Part shown: positions 8,186 through 17,009 of the stretch, one piece after another
Position numbering within the stretch: the first letter of the stretch is position 1
How the letters are laid out: each line of letters opens with the position of its first letter
Assembly (NCBI GenBank): GCA_018242295.1
Contig: JAFECE010000003.1
Coordinates: 248,001-312,000, forward strand
Direction: 5' to 3'
Origin: Pseudomonadota bacterium
GTDB lineage: Bacteria; Pseudomonadota; Alphaproteobacteria; Rhizobiales; Hyphomicrobiaceae
Length of the DNA: 64,000 bases
Notes under the pieces: model-generated
Told to the model about the DNA's origin: nothing
The model's database searches: none
Seen by the model: the letters and a program-made list of their open reading frames with translations, nothing else
Made by a program: the position numbers and the translations under genes

Positions 8186-8330
8186 GTCATCCTCGGACGA
8201 GCGCAGCGAAGCTGCGTCGATGGCCGGGGATCCAGCGTTAGACTCGTCGAAGACGCAATATCGTGCCTTCGGCAATTCTCGCGCTGGATCCTCGAACGGC
8301 CTCGCGGGCTCGTCCATTCGAGGATGACGG
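8186..8330. repeat. dispersed repeat C, full two-hairpin copy
   Basis: GTCATCCTCGGACGAGCGC and a GC-rich hairpin lead to GGATCCAGCG. A spacer follows, then the mirror image CGCTGGATCC and a hairpin ending TCGAGGATGACGG. The left half is the inverse of the half copy at 7601-7671. Confidence 0.7.
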
Positions 8331-8338
8331 ATTGTGCG

Positions 8339-9118
8339 TCAGAGGTTCACGCCACCGGACACTTCGAGGCGCTGCGCCGTCATCCAGCGATTTTCGTCAG
8401 ACAGCAGCATTGCTATCATCGGCCCGATATCGTCGGGAACGCCCACGCGTCCCATCGCCGTCACCGACGCTATGTGCTTATTGATTTCGGTGTTGTCGCG
8501 AACAAGGCCGCCACCGAAATCGGTTTCGATCGCGCCCGGCGCCACGACGTTGACGGCGATGCCACGCGGTCCAAGTTCCTTCGCCATGTAACGCGTCAGC
8601 ACTTCGATCGCACCCTTCAACGCGCCGTATGCCGCGTATCCCGGCATCGTGAAGCGCGCGAGGCCGGACGAGAGATTGACGATGCGACCGCCGTCAGCGA
8701 TCAGCGGCAGCAGTTTCTGCGTCAGGAAGAACACGCCCTTCAGGTGAATGTTGTAAAGCCGATCGAAGTCAGCTTCCTTCATGTCGGCGATGGACCCGCT
8801 TATACCGACGCCGGCATTGTTCACGAGATAATCGAATGTCTCACGCCCCCATTTGTCCTTCAGGTTTTTCTTGACCTCGGCTGCGAAGGCATCGAATGAG
8901 GCGCTGTCGCCGGTGTCGAGCTGGAGCGCCACGGCTTTGCGGCCGTGGGCTTCGATCTCCGAGACTGTCTTCTCGGCTTCTTCGCGATTTGACCGATAGG
9001 TGAAGATGACATCGACACCCCGCTCCGCGAGGCTCACCGCGGTGTTCTGTCCGAGCCCACGGCTGCCACCTGTGACGATGGCGATCTTGGGACCCGATCC
9101 GCTTTTTGCCTGTGCCAT
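8339..9118 (-). CDS. SDR family oxidoreductase
   Basis: A classical short-chain dehydrogenase/reductase of 259 residues. The NAD(P)-binding TGGSRGLG lies at residues 16-23, NNAG at 100-103 and the catalytic Tyr164-xxx-Lys168 follows the Ser at 150-151. Residues after the second strand (TYRSNREEAE) include an Arg and suggest NADPH preference. The start is supported by GAGGAGC just upstream. The substrate cannot be read from sequence. It is divergent from an AraC-type regulator across 180 bases, a layout typical of a regulator controlling its divergent neighbour. Confidence 0.9.
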   Translation of the reverse strand: MAQAKSGSGPKIAIVTGGSRGLGQNTAVSLAERGVDVIFTYRSNREEAEKTVSEIEAHGRKAVALQLDTGDSASFDAFAAEVKKNLKDKWGRETFDYLVNNAGVGISGSIADMKEADFDRLYNIHLKGVFFLTQKLLPLIADGGRIVNLSSGLARFTMPGYAAYGALKGAIEVLTRYMAKELGPRGIAVNVVAPGAIETDFGGGLVRDNTEINKHIASVTAMGRVGVPDDIGPMIAMLLSDENRWMTAQRLEVSGGVNL

Positions 9119-9298
9119 TGCTTGCTCCTCAAACGATATTTGTGAGCGGAGTATCTATGCCTCGACTGTTGCCAGTTGAATGCCGGAACTCGCGAATTTC
9201 TTGCCTAATCCTCCAAACGGTCTTGGGCCGTACGGCTTCTCGCCCTATGATAATGGCCAGTTCGGGATTGAAATCGCCGCAAACAGAGAGACTTCGAT

Positions 9299-10201
9299 AT
9301 GCTCGATTTGAAGACGGCGCTTATTGGCTTTGCCGATGCCAATGGCGGCGGCGAAGGCGTTTTCGAGACACCGATCCCAGGCTTCACCTTCATGCGCACG
9401 AGCCGCGCGACGCTGCCGCGTCACATGGTTTACCGGCCGTCGCTATGCATCGTTGCGCAAGGCGAAAAGCAGGTGCTGTTCGGCGACGAGACCCTTTCCT
9501 ACGGCGAGATGCAGGCGCTGGTTTTCAGCGTCGAAATTCCGGCACTCGGGTGGGTGTCGAAGGCGAGCGAGGCGAAGCCGTTGGTTGGCCTCATCCTCGA
9601 ACTCGATCTCGGCATCATGCGCGAGGTCATGGAAGAGCTTGATACGCCACCTCTCCCGAACGACGAAAGCGGTGTCGGCGTCTTCGTCGGCAATCTCCAA
9701 GGTCCGCTTGCCGATTGCACAACGCGGCTCGCACGTTTGCTTTCGACACCGAACGCCATTCCCGTTCTCTACCCCACGATCATGCGCGAGATTTCGTTCT
9801 GGCTGCTGACGGGAGAATATGGCGGGGAGTTCTGCAAGCTTGTCTTGCCCAACAGCCGGACGCGGCGGCTTACCGAGGCGATCCAAGTTTTGCGCGAGGA
9901 TTTCGCGCGGCCCATCCGGATTGAGCAGCTTGCATCCGTCGCGCGGATGAGCCCCTCGTCGTTTCATGCGCATTTCAAAATGCTGACGTCGATGACGCCG
10001 CTGCAATATCAGAAGCAGTTGCGCCTTCTCGAAGCGCGGCGGCTGATGGCGGCTGGCGACATCAATGTGGCCGGCGCAGCGTATCAGGTCGGTTACGAGA
10101 GCGCCTCACAGTTCAGCCGCGAATATGCGCGCATGTTCGGCACGCCGCCAAAGCGCGACGTCGTCGATCTCAAATCGCTCGCGCTCGGGAGTCCGGTATG
10201 A
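9299..10201 (+). CDS. AraC family transcriptional regulator (AraC_N type)
   Basis: A 300-residue regulator. The N-terminal half (about 20-160; TRASLPRHM-like opening, YRPSLCIVAQGEKQVLFGDE) is the AraC_N ligand-sensing domain. The C-terminal 100 residues form the double helix-turn-helix (IEQLASVARMSPSSFHAHF, then AAYQVGYESASQFSREY). Such proteins usually activate an adjacent oxidoreductase in response to a small molecule. The ATG at 9299 is preceded by a weak GAGAG site. Its stop overlaps the start of the FAD monooxygenase (ATGA), and the SDR gene is divergent, so these three genes are the likely regulon. Confidence 0.9.
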   Translation: MLDLKTALIGFADANGGGEGVFETPIPGFTFMRTSRATLPRHMVYRPSLCIVAQGEKQVLFGDETLSYGEMQALVFSVEIPALGWVSKASEAKPLVGLILELDLGIMREVMEELDTPPLPNDESGVGVFVGNLQGPLADCTTRLARLLSTPNAIPVLYPTIMREISFWLLTGEYGGEFCKLVLPNSRTRRLTEAIQVLREDFARPIRIEQLASVARMSPSSFHAHFKMLTSMTPLQYQKQLRLLEARRLMAAGDINVAGAAYQVGYESASQFSREYARMFGTPPKRDVVDLKSLALGSPV

Positions 10202-11481
10202 TCCTCGAAACCGATGCGGCATCCATTCCGGAAACCTCGGAGCGCAACGAGGACACGGCAACGAAACGTGAGATCAGCACGACGTGCGCCATCGTTGGCG
10301 CAGGCCCCGCAGGCCTCATGCTCGGCCTCATGCTGGCGCGCGCCGGCATCGACGTAACCGTCGTCGAAAAGCACGGCGACTTCCTACGCGATTTTCGCGG
10401 CGACACGATCCATCCGTCGACGTTGCAGGTGATGCACGAGCTCGGTCTCGCGGACGAGCTGTTGAAGCTTCCGCATACACAGGCCCGCAAGCTCCATGCG
10501 GAAGTCGGCGGGAAAAACATCACCATCGCCGATTTTTCCTGGCTACCGGCGAAGAACCGTTTCATCGCGTTCATGCCGCAGTGGGAATTTCTCGATTTCC
10601 TGGCGCGCGAGGCGAAGCGCTATCCGAATTTCCGCCTGCTTATGCGAAGCGAAGTCACCGATCTCATCTTCCAGGGCGACCGTGTCACGGGGCTGCTCGC
10701 GAGCACGACGGATGGTCCTTTGAAGCTCAACACGTCCCTCATCATCGGCGCTGACGGCCGCAATTCGACGACGCGCAGGCTCGCGAACCTCGAAGTCGAA
10801 ACCTTCGGCAGCCCAAGCGAAGTGCTCTGGATGAAGCTTTCGCATGCGGCGGACGATCCCGAGCAAACGATGGGTCACGCGGGGCCGCGACAAGGCTTCG
10901 TGATGATCGATCGCGGCGACTATTGGCAATGCGGGTATATCGTTCGCAAAGGCACCTATGCCGATATCAAAGCTGGCGGGATCGAAGCGTTTCGCGAGAT
11001 GGTCGCCGCCGTGTCGCCGCTGCCGCGCGAGCGGTTGCTGGAAATTCGGTCGTTCGACGATATCCATCTTTTGAGCGTCCGGATCGATCGGCTGAAGCAG
11101 TGGTGGCGCGCGGGGCTTCTCTGCATTGGCGATGCCGCGCATGCGATGTCACCGATCGGCGGCGTCGGCGTTAATCTCGCGATCCAGGATGCGGTTGCCG
11201 CAGCGAACATTTTGACGATGCCGCTGAAAGAGAACCGTCTCTCCAACGCGCATCTGGCGGCGGTCGAATTGCGCCGCACGTTTCCGACGAAGGCCACGCA
11301 GAAACTTCAATTGATGATGCGCAGCGACCGGCAAAAGCGCGAAGCCAACGAGAAGACGCGATCGGGTCCGCCGGGATTTGTCCTCAGCATCGCCAGATGG
11401 CCTGTTCTTGCACATCTTTCGGGCCGTCTCATCGGCCTTGGGTTCCGTCCGGAACATGTGCGCAATCGCACACGTCGTTAA
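10198..11481 (+). CDS. FAD-dependent monooxygenase/oxidoreductase (UbiH/MhpA-like)
   Basis: A 427-residue flavoprotein with the dinucleotide-binding GAGPAGLMLG near residue 35, a DG motif (IIGADGRNS) near 182, and the second FAD contact GDAAHAMSPIGGVGVN near 310-325. These are the three hallmarks of group A flavin monooxygenases such as aromatic-ring hydroxylases. The first 28 residues are a poorly conserved polar leader, so a later start cannot be excluded. It is coupled to the AraC gene by a four-base overlap. The substrate is unknown; a hydrophobic aromatic compound would be typical of the family. Confidence 0.88.
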   Translation: MILETDAASIPETSERNEDTATKREISTTCAIVGAGPAGLMLGLMLARAGIDVTVVEKHGDFLRDFRGDTIHPSTLQVMHELGLADELLKLPHTQARKLHAEVGGKNITIADFSWLPAKNRFIAFMPQWEFLDFLAREAKRYPNFRLLMRSEVTDLIFQGDRVTGLLASTTDGPLKLNTSLIIGADGRNSTTRRLANLEVETFGSPSEVLWMKLSHAADDPEQTMGHAGPRQGFVMIDRGDYWQCGYIVRKGTYADIKAGGIEAFREMVAAVSPLPRERLLEIRSFDDIHLLSVRIDRLKQWWRAGLLCIGDAAHAMSPIGGVGVNLAIQDAVAAANILTMPLKENRLSNAHLAAVELRRTFPTKATQKLQLMMRSDRQKREANEKTRSGPPGFVLSIARWPVLAHLSGRLIGLGFRPEHVRNRTRR

Positions 11482-11561
11482 CCTGCGTCGAATTTCAGGG
11501 TATTCGTGACGCGTCCGAGTTTCCTATAAGCGCTTCACGTTTCAACGAGGGTACGCGGGGT

Positions 11562-12470
11562 TTGGATTCACTCGACTTCAAAACTGAGATGGCATTCACG
11601 TACGGCGTGGCGTCTCCCATGGGACCGGGCGTCATTCGGCTCGTCGCGGATAATCCGAGCGCGTTCACGTTCAAGGGCACGAATACTTATCTCGTCGGCT
11701 CCACGTCCTTGGCCGTCATCGACGCGGGGCCGGACAGCGCGGACCATCGCGCCGCCATTCTGAAAGCTGCGGCCGGCCGCCCGATCACGCACATTTTCAC
11801 GACGCACGCGCATCGCGACCACGTCGATGGCATCGCCGCGCTCAAAGCAGAAACCGGCGCCGTAACGGCTGCCTACGCGCGCGATCCGGCTGCCGGAAAG
11901 ATTGCGCTCGAGAACAGCCCATCGGGCAGCTACTTCGTGGACTATGATTTCATGCCCGACATTGCGCTCAAGGGCGGCGACACGATCACGGGCGAGGATT
12001 GGGCGCTGACGGCGATCCACACGCCGGGCCACGCGCCGGATCATCTCTGCTTCGCGCTTGAGGGGCGCAGGGTCGTCTTTTCCGGCGATCACGTGATGGC
12101 GTGGAACACGACAGTTATCGCGCCACCGGAAGGGCGCATGTCCGATTACGTCGCGTCGCTCGAAATTTTATTGGATCGCAACGACGATGTTTTCCTGCCC
12201 GGACACGGCGACCGGCTCAATGATCCCCAGCGCACGGTCAAAGCCTATCTTCTGCACCGGACGTGGCGCGAGAAATCGGTGCTCGACGCGCTCACCGCCG
12301 GCGCGACGACTATTCGTCAAATTGTCCCCGAGGTTTACCGCGGCCTTGCACCCCAGCTGATCCCGGCTGCGACGCTTTCTGTCCAGGCGCACGTCGAATA
12401 TCTGATCGAGAAAGGTTTGGTCGCTTCCGATCTGCCTTTGACGCCGGACCGCGACCTTTCTCCGCTTTGA
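11562..12470 (+). CDS. MBL-fold metallo-hydrolase
   Basis: A metallo-beta-lactamase-fold hydrolase of 302 residues. The zinc-binding THAHRDH lies at 81-87, HTPGHAPDH follows further on, then FSGDHVM and a late PGHG histidine. A C-terminal winged-helix region (about 235-302) resembles that of LACTB2-like enzymes, which act on RNA or thioesters; the substrate here is not assignable. The start is ambiguous. TTG 11562 follows GCGGGG and keeps an N-terminal stretch expected from relatives, while ATG 11589 would remove nine residues. Its 3' end overlaps the convergent DUF1499 gene by 161 bases. Confidence 0.85.
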   Translation: MDSLDFKTEMAFTYGVASPMGPGVIRLVADNPSAFTFKGTNTYLVGSTSLAVIDAGPDSADHRAAILKAAAGRPITHIFTTHAHRDHVDGIAALKAETGAVTAAYARDPAAGKIALENSPSGSYFVDYDFMPDIALKGGDTITGEDWALTAIHTPGHAPDHLCFALEGRRVVFSGDHVMAWNTTVIAPPEGRMSDYVASLEILLDRNDDVFLPGHGDRLNDPQRTVKAYLLHRTWREKSVLDALTAGATTIRQIVPEVYRGLAPQLIPAATLSVQAHVEYLIEKGLVASDLPLTPDRDLSPL

Positions 12471-13362
12471 GCTTGTTGCGCTTGTCGATGACGGCGCGCT
12501 GATCCTTGTCGACATCGGGCACGGAGGCTTCGAAGCGGCTCGCGACTTCCTTCAGGATCGTGCGCACATGCGTGGCGTTGCGGCCAAAGTCGATATCGCC
12601 GAAGCGCGACTGCGACCGGACATCGATGCGGGATGACCCGTCCTCGCCCAGCACGCGAATGATGATGTCGTCGACGAGCCCTAAAATCTGCGACTGGTCG
12701 GAGAGCTCGATGAAGCCAGGCGCGTCCTGCTCGTCTTCCGGGGGCACTTCAAGCGTCGTCTTCAGCTTGAGCTTGGCGAGCGCCTGCAGCACCAGCTCGT
12801 AGCTTTCCTCGGTCGGCCGCGGCAGAATCAGGCTTTTGAGATCCGGATAATGCGCGCGCTGAATGGCGGCGAACTCATCGCCTTCGTATTCGGTCGCATT
12901 AGCGCCCGGAGGCCGCTCGTCCTTCGCCTCTGTGAATTCGGGCGGTTCGGCGAGATCGGTCGAGACGTCGTTGATGCGCGGCCACTTGAGACTCATGGCC
13001 CAGACGCCTGCGGGAATTGCGAGCAGCCCCAGCGCGACGACCGCGCCGCAGAACACGCGCGCCGCTCCCTGCCGTCCCGTTACCCAGATATCGAGCCCGG
13101 CGACGAAGGCCATCAGCAGCGAGAGACCGGCGCACAGAATGACGATATAGGCGATCGTCATCGCGACCGGCGTCGGCAGCAGATGCAGGCGATGGAGCGC
13201 CGCCGCCACCAATGCGGCGACGGCCGAGAACAGTGCGAGACGGCTCGTCCACTTCGCGAGGAAGGACGGCGGCCGGCCGGCCGCGTAGTAGATCCGCGTC
13301 GACTGATAACGGTCGCGGACCCGCCGTCTCGGGCGACGCTCGTCGATGCGATCCGTTACCAT
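12310..13362 (-). CDS. DUF1499 membrane protein
   Basis: A 350-residue protein with three predicted membrane segments (about 41-57, 66-93, 101-123) followed by a soluble DUF1499 domain (about 150-295; HYPDLKSLILPRP and SRFGDIDFGRNATHVR are typical). The function of DUF1499 is unknown. The last 50-60 residues are Lys/Arg/Pro/Gly-rich and unlike the family; this tail is encoded opposite the end of the convergent MBL gene. It probably arose by loss of an original stop codon. The N-terminus is arginine-rich and no clear ribosome site decides between nearby starts. Confidence 0.85.
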   Translation of the reverse strand: MVTDRIDERRPRRRVRDRYQSTRIYYAAGRPPSFLAKWTSRLALFSAVAALVAAALHRLHLLPTPVAMTIAYIVILCAGLSLLMAFVAGLDIWVTGRQGAARVFCGAVVALGLLAIPAGVWAMSLKWPRINDVSTDLAEPPEFTEAKDERPPGANATEYEGDEFAAIQRAHYPDLKSLILPRPTEESYELVLQALAKLKLKTTLEVPPEDEQDAPGFIELSDQSQILGLVDDIIIRVLGEDGSSRIDVRSQSRFGDIDFGRNATHVRTILKEVASRFEASVPDVDKDQRAVIDKRNKLKAEKGRGPASKADRKRPNLSRSDIRRAPGQKASQPGSAGVQGRGKPRGQFDE

Positions 13363-13429
13363 TCGAGCCTCAAGCGATCCTCACGTCTTCGGGCTGCAAT
13401 ATGCCACGAACGGCACGTCTCGTCGTCCT

Positions 13430-14086
13430 TCAAGGGTAGAGGCGCGTTTTGTGCCAGGAGTCGCGCGGCGCGTCGCGGCGGAAGACGATGCGGTCGTGCA
13501 GCCGGTATTCGCGGCTCATCCAGAATTCGATTTCAACGGGAAGAACGCGGAAGCCCGACCAGTAGGCCGGGCGCGGGATCGCTTCTTCCGGGTACTTCGC
13601 TTCGTAGTGATGGACCTTGGCTTCGAGAACGTCGCGCGACGCCAGCGGCCGCGACTGATGCGAGGCCCAGGCACCGATGCGGCTCAGCCTCGGCCGCGTG
13701 GCGTAATAGGCGTCGGCCTCGTCGTGCGAGACCAGCGACACGGGGCCCCGAATGCGGATTTGCCGTTCGAGGCTCTTCCAGTGAAACAGCAGCGCGGCCT
13801 TCGGATTGGCAAGCAGCTCGCGCCCCTTCACGCTTTCGAAGTTCGTATAGAAGACGAAGCCGCGGTCGGAGCTCTCGGGCCCGTCGAGGCCCTTCAGCAG
13901 CACCGTCCTGACGTTCGGCACGCCGCCCGCATCGACGGTCGCGAGCGCCATCGCGTTCGGATCGTTCGGCTCGTGCTTCTCTGCCTCCTGCATCCAGGTC
14001 TCGAACAGCAGAAACGGATCTTCGGCCATCGAGAAATCCGGCGCCGTTTCGGGTGCCGCTGCCGCGGTGGTTTCGGTGTCACTCAT
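13430..14086 (-). CDS. pdxH: pyridoxamine 5'-phosphate oxidase
   Basis: PdxH oxidises pyridoxine or pyridoxamine phosphate to pyridoxal phosphate using FMN. The 218-residue length is usual. Recognisable blocks are [29 protein letters not shown] (FMN phosphate binding), [15 protein letters not shown], and the C-terminal [14 protein letters not shown] ending in RLYP, the conserved terminus of the family. The first 18 residues are an acidic, Ala-rich leader. The gene lies alone between a convergent small secreted-protein gene's promoter region and the DUF1499 gene. Confidence 0.96.
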   Translation of the reverse strand: MSDTETTAAAAPETAPDFSMAEDPFLLFETWMQEAEKHEPNDPNAMALATVDAGGVPNVRTVLLKGLDGPESSDRGFVFYTNFESVKGRELLANPKAALLFHWKSLERQIRIRGPVSLVSHDEADAYYATRPRLSRIGAWASHQSRPLASRDVLEAKVHHYEAKYPEEAIPRPAYWSGFRVLPVEIEFWMSREYRLHDRIVFRRDAPRDSWHKTRLYP

Positions 14087-14283
14087 GTTGCATGCCCAAT
14101 GCTTGTTTCTTCAGTCTCGATTGCTGATCGCGCTTTCGAATAACTTTGCCAAGGTGCCGGCGTGCCCCGTTACAGCACACGCGACCATATCTGTTCAGCT
14201 CCTTTTAACCATACTGAGGCAGACTTAGCCTATCGTCCTTGTTGGGCGAGCGTCGCGTTCCGCCCGAGTAGAAAGTAAGCGTT

Positions 14284-14724
14284 ATGTCCTCAAATGCGTC
14301 TCTATTCTCGACTGCCGCGGCCGGCGCAACGGCATTCGCGCTGGTTGCGGCGATTTTTATACCTTACGGGTTTGCTTTGGGGGCGGAAAAGTCCCTCGCA
14401 ACAGCCGCCTGCCCAAAACCCAGCGCCCTCAGCGAAACCACAAAATTCACGACCGTCAAAACCGCCCTCGACCGGGATGACGAATATGCGGCGCTCGAAA
14501 GCGTGCAATTCGCCCTGACCGAGGTTGCGGACGGTTCGAGCTATGTCTGGCACCGGGCGCATGGACGGCTGTCCGGCGTCGTCAAACCGGTCTCGTCGTT
14601 CAAGGACACGCACGGCAGCGTCTGCCGCCATGCCGTCGTCTCGCTGATGGGCGTCGACGTGACGAAGGAGACCGAAATCGTCGCCTGCCGCTTGCCGACG
14701 GGCATCTGGCAGCTTGAATCCTGA
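14284..14724 (+). CDS. secreted surface-antigen-like protein (RT0821/Lpp0805 type)
   Basis: A 146-residue protein with an N-terminal hydrophobic segment (about 11-33, ending FALGAEK) that reads as a signal peptide. The C-terminal part (GRLSGVVKPVSSFKDTHG, CRHAVVSL, CRLPTGIWQL) resembles the surface-antigen domain of RT0821/Lpp0805-like outer-membrane proteins; two cysteines may pair in the periplasm. Function is unknown. A rho-independent terminator follows 40 bases after the stop, so it is likely a single-gene transcript. Confidence 0.8.
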   Translation: MSSNASLFSTAAAGATAFALVAAIFIPYGFALGAEKSLATAACPKPSALSETTKFTTVKTALDRDDEYAALESVQFALTEVADGSSYVWHRAHGRLSGVVKPVSSFKDTHGSVCRHAVVSLMGVDVTKETEIVACRLPTGIWQLES

Positions 14725-14761
14725 CTTTCTCCAGACTTACCGATCCTCCCAAACGAGACTG

Positions 14762-14788
14762 AAAAAGGCGGCGCAAGCTGCCTTTTTT
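14762..14788 (+). terminator. rho-independent terminator after the surface-antigen gene
   Basis: AAAAAGGCGGC and GCTGCCTTTTTT form a stem with a GCAA-containing loop and one mismatch, ending in a T run. Confidence 0.85.
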
Positions 14789-14849
14789 GTTGGGGGGGTG
14801 GGCTACCGGGGGCTGCGCTCCGATTTTGGGGCGACGCGCTCTCTCCGTC

Positions 14850-14941
14850 GTCATCCCGGCGAAGGCCGGGATCCATCCAAGCGGAGGGAAGCTTGAAAAT
14901 ATTGAGGTCCGGACGGATGCCCGCCTGCGCGGGCATGACGG
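14850..14941 (-). repeat. dispersed repeat A', copy 2
   Basis: In minus orientation it reads hairpin CCCGCGCAGGCGGG, GCATCCGTCC, spacer, CTTGGATGGATC, hairpin CCCGGCCTTCGCCGGG. This is the same plan as the copy at 7966-8055. Confidence 0.75.
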
Positions 14942-15182
14942 AATGGATGGGACCTGCCGTTGCATGCTGACCCATGCTGGCCGACGAGAGCCGCCGGTTT
15001 TTTCAAACGACCATCACGTTCAGAGCGGCGATCGCAATGCGGAGAGATGGGAAAGTCATATAATTGAACCTCCGAACCAATACGCCACTTAGGCGTTATG
15101 ATGTGGATATGTTGCGTAAGAGGCGTGTCCAAAGGCAATGGCAAATGCCAGCGATAAATTCTCTTTGGGGGAATGATTCGCG

Positions 15183-15443
15183 ATGATCGCTTTCTCTGCG
15201 GTTTTGCTAACGGCTCTTGCCGCCTTCGCAGGTGCCCCGATATGGGCTGCACTGATCGGCGCCGCCGTACTCTTCTCGATTTCGCTCCGTGAGCAGCGGA
15301 AATTCGCAGCACGATTTTCCAACATCGGCGCATCTCACGTTTTGACGATGGCGCACTGGCAAAGCGCGGGACATGCGGCCTTGGCGAGCGGCGCGGCGTT
15401 TGGCCTTGGCGTCTTGGTTCGCTTTGCCTTTCCTATGGGCTGA
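15183..15443 (+). CDS. small hypothetical membrane protein
   Basis: An 86-residue protein, largely hydrophobic, with two or three membrane segments (about 3-36 as a hairpin and 62-85). A basic stretch between them (REQRKFAARF) would face the cytoplasm. No family is recognised. The ATG at 15183 lies 8-13 bases after GGGGGAA, a good ribosome site. Its 3' end overlaps the convergent TPR gene by 11 bases. Confidence 0.65.
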   Translation: MIAFSAVLLTALAAFAGAPIWAALIGAAVLFSISLREQRKFAARFSNIGASHVLTMAHWQSAGHAALASGAAFGLGVLVRFAFPMG

Positions 15444-16596
15444 TGGGACCAGGCGAACTCTGAGCGGCCCCCGACAGCTTTTGATCGGCCACGCTTAGCC
15501 CTTTTTTCGCTTCATCAGAATCGACACGCTTGTAGATGGCTCGTGCGATCTCCCATTGCGAACGGGCCTGCCGGTTCGCGCTGAGCTTTTGCTGAGCATC
15601 CCCTAGGAACATATGCAAATCCGCTTCCTCAACCTGATCGGGACCATCCAGATCGGGCAGCGTTCGTATTGCATCGTCGATCCAATTTTTTGCTCTCAAT
15701 GGCCTACTGGGAGCGCCGTAAAGAGCGATCCAAGCCTTTGATCTGAGCGCGCGCGATCGCTGGAGCGATTTTAGATCTTTCGCTGTCAGTCGTAACAAAC
15801 GCTCGATGTATTTGTCCGCTTCATCGAATTGACCGAGCTGAACATGAATGTAGCTTGCGTATTCAAGCGCATCCAAATCTTTTGAGTTTGCAACGATGGC
15901 TCCTTCGAAGTGGTGAAGCGCTTCGATGAGCTTTGCGCGATCCGCAGAAGGCTGTTTCTGAGCGCTCCCGTTCCTCGATATCAGCATGGCGCCTTTAAGC
16001 AGGTGAGCCATTGCGAGCTGTTCATTGAGCTTTCTATGGTGCTGTTTCGACAAGTCTACTTGTTTCTCTAATTTTTCGAGCGCCCCATCCAATTGCACCT
16101 CGACGTATCCAAGTTGGGGTGGCAAAAAATAACTACCCCAACCAAGTTCTCGCATTGCGGATCGCAGTTTGCCTGTAGCGAAAAAAGGCATTTCAAATGG
16201 CCGCGCCGGACCGGGCCTTTCTATGGTCCGACGAAGCTGCTCCCGCGCCCCAGACAAGCGCTTTTCCTCTTTCTCAAGGAAATCTCGAACTCGATTGAGC
16301 AACTGGCTTTCGGCAAGTCTCAGCGCTGTGACGATCGCAAAAGTTCCACTGAATATCGTCACCAAAGGCGCTACTAGCTTTGCGGATTGTTCCAGTTTGA
16401 CTTGATACCAATTCGCGAATGCACCAAAAAGAAATTTTAGCTCCTGCCCAAGCGATGAGATAACTTCAATTCCTGGACCCCAATTGATCCACGCGGCTCC
16501 CAGCGCGAAATACAAAAGAAAAAATATCGATAGCTCTCGATACAAACTCCGCTCAGTGCCCATGCCCCACGTCCCCCACGCAACAAACGCAACCAC
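15433..16596 (-). CDS. membrane-anchored TPR-like protein, unknown function
   Basis: A 387-residue protein. Two hydrophobic segments near residues 22-42 and 73-95 would anchor it in the inner membrane. A charged helical region (about 100-130) follows, then an alpha-helical repeat region (about 190-360) whose alternating helices (FEGAIVANSKDLDALEYASY, YIERLLRLTAKD, MFLGDAQQKLSA) resemble tetratricopeptide repeats. That implies protein-protein binding, not catalysis. GTG 16596 is the longest start; ATG 16563, preceded by a purine-rich GGGGGACGTGGGG, would drop 11 residues. It stands alone next to a long structured intergenic region. Base composition is less GC-rich than the flanking core genes. 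Confidence 0.7.
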   Translation of the reverse strand: MVAFVAWGTWGMGTERSLYRELSIFFLLYFALGAAWINWGPGIEVISSLGQELKFLFGAFANWYQVKLEQSAKLVAPLVTIFSGTFAIVTALRLAESQLLNRVRDFLEKEEKRLSGAREQLRRTIERPGPARPFEMPFFATGKLRSAMRELGWGSYFLPPQLGYVEVQLDGALEKLEKQVDLSKQHHRKLNEQLAMAHLLKGAMLISRNGSAQKQPSADRAKLIEALHHFEGAIVANSKDLDALEYASYIHVQLGQFDEADKYIERLLRLTAKDLKSLQRSRALRSKAWIALYGAPSRPLRAKNWIDDAIRTLPDLDGPDQVEEADLHMFLGDAQQKLSANRQARSQWEIARAIYKRVDSDEAKKGLSVADQKLSGAAQSSPGPISP

Positions 16597-16933
16597 CCCA
16601 ATTGCATTAACATCGCGCAGAGCAGATTATCTGTATAGCCCGTTTCGCGCAGATTTTGTCTTGCAGCGCAGCGCGCAATTCCCCGCCAATTCCCCCTCGT
16701 TCAAAAAAACTTATCCCCGCTCTCGCCTCCTCTCGCATAATCGCCTCGCCCATCCGGTGAAGGGTTCGTGCGCGAGGCGTTGCGCCGGGCTCGGGTGGGG
16801 CAGCCCGACCCGGGGCGTCACGCGCGCTTCCGGACAAGGCGATCGGCTCGGTCCGCACAGGGTGAGAAGCCTGTGTGCGGAGCATCCCGCTGACGTAAAG
16901 TGACCGTGCCCGGGACCCTGTTTCTCGGTCTGT

Positions 16934-17007
16934 CACGGAGCGGATCGGTTCCGAGACTTCATTGCTGCACGACCCAGCCGCGGAACCCGTCCGCTCCGTG
17001 CTTTTTT
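16934..17007 (+). terminator. long hairpin followed by T run
   Basis: CACGGAGCGGA (16934-16944) pairs perfectly with TCCGCTCCGTG (16990-17000), and GGTTCCG pairs with CGGAACC inside. TTTTTT follows at 17002-17007. A strong + strand terminator with no + strand gene upstream suggests the end of an untranslated RNA. Confidence 0.6.
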
Positions 17008-17009
17008 GT

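Larger units (their letters stand above)
7597..8338. other. intergenic repeat cluster
   Basis: The whole 742-base interval between the epimerase and the convergent SDR gene is built of repeats, listed separately. Open frames on both strands encode low-complexity products with phrases such as RHPGEGRDP that are artefacts of these repeats. No gene is supported. Confidence 0.8.
14725..15182. other. intergenic region: terminator, repeat, leader
   Basis: This interval holds the terminator at 14762-14788, the A' repeat at 14850-14941, and about 240 bases before the next small gene. Nothing recognisable was found in that last part apart from the GGGGGAA ribosome site near 15170. Confidence 0.6.

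Noticed and set aside
7597-8338. CRISPR array
   Set aside because: The repeats are of several families, not regularly spaced, not identical, and no cas genes are near.
16741-17007. Known RNA classes (6S, tmRNA, SRP RNA, RNase P RNA)
   Set aside because: None of the invariant motifs of these RNAs could be found by eye, so it is reported only as a structured candidate.
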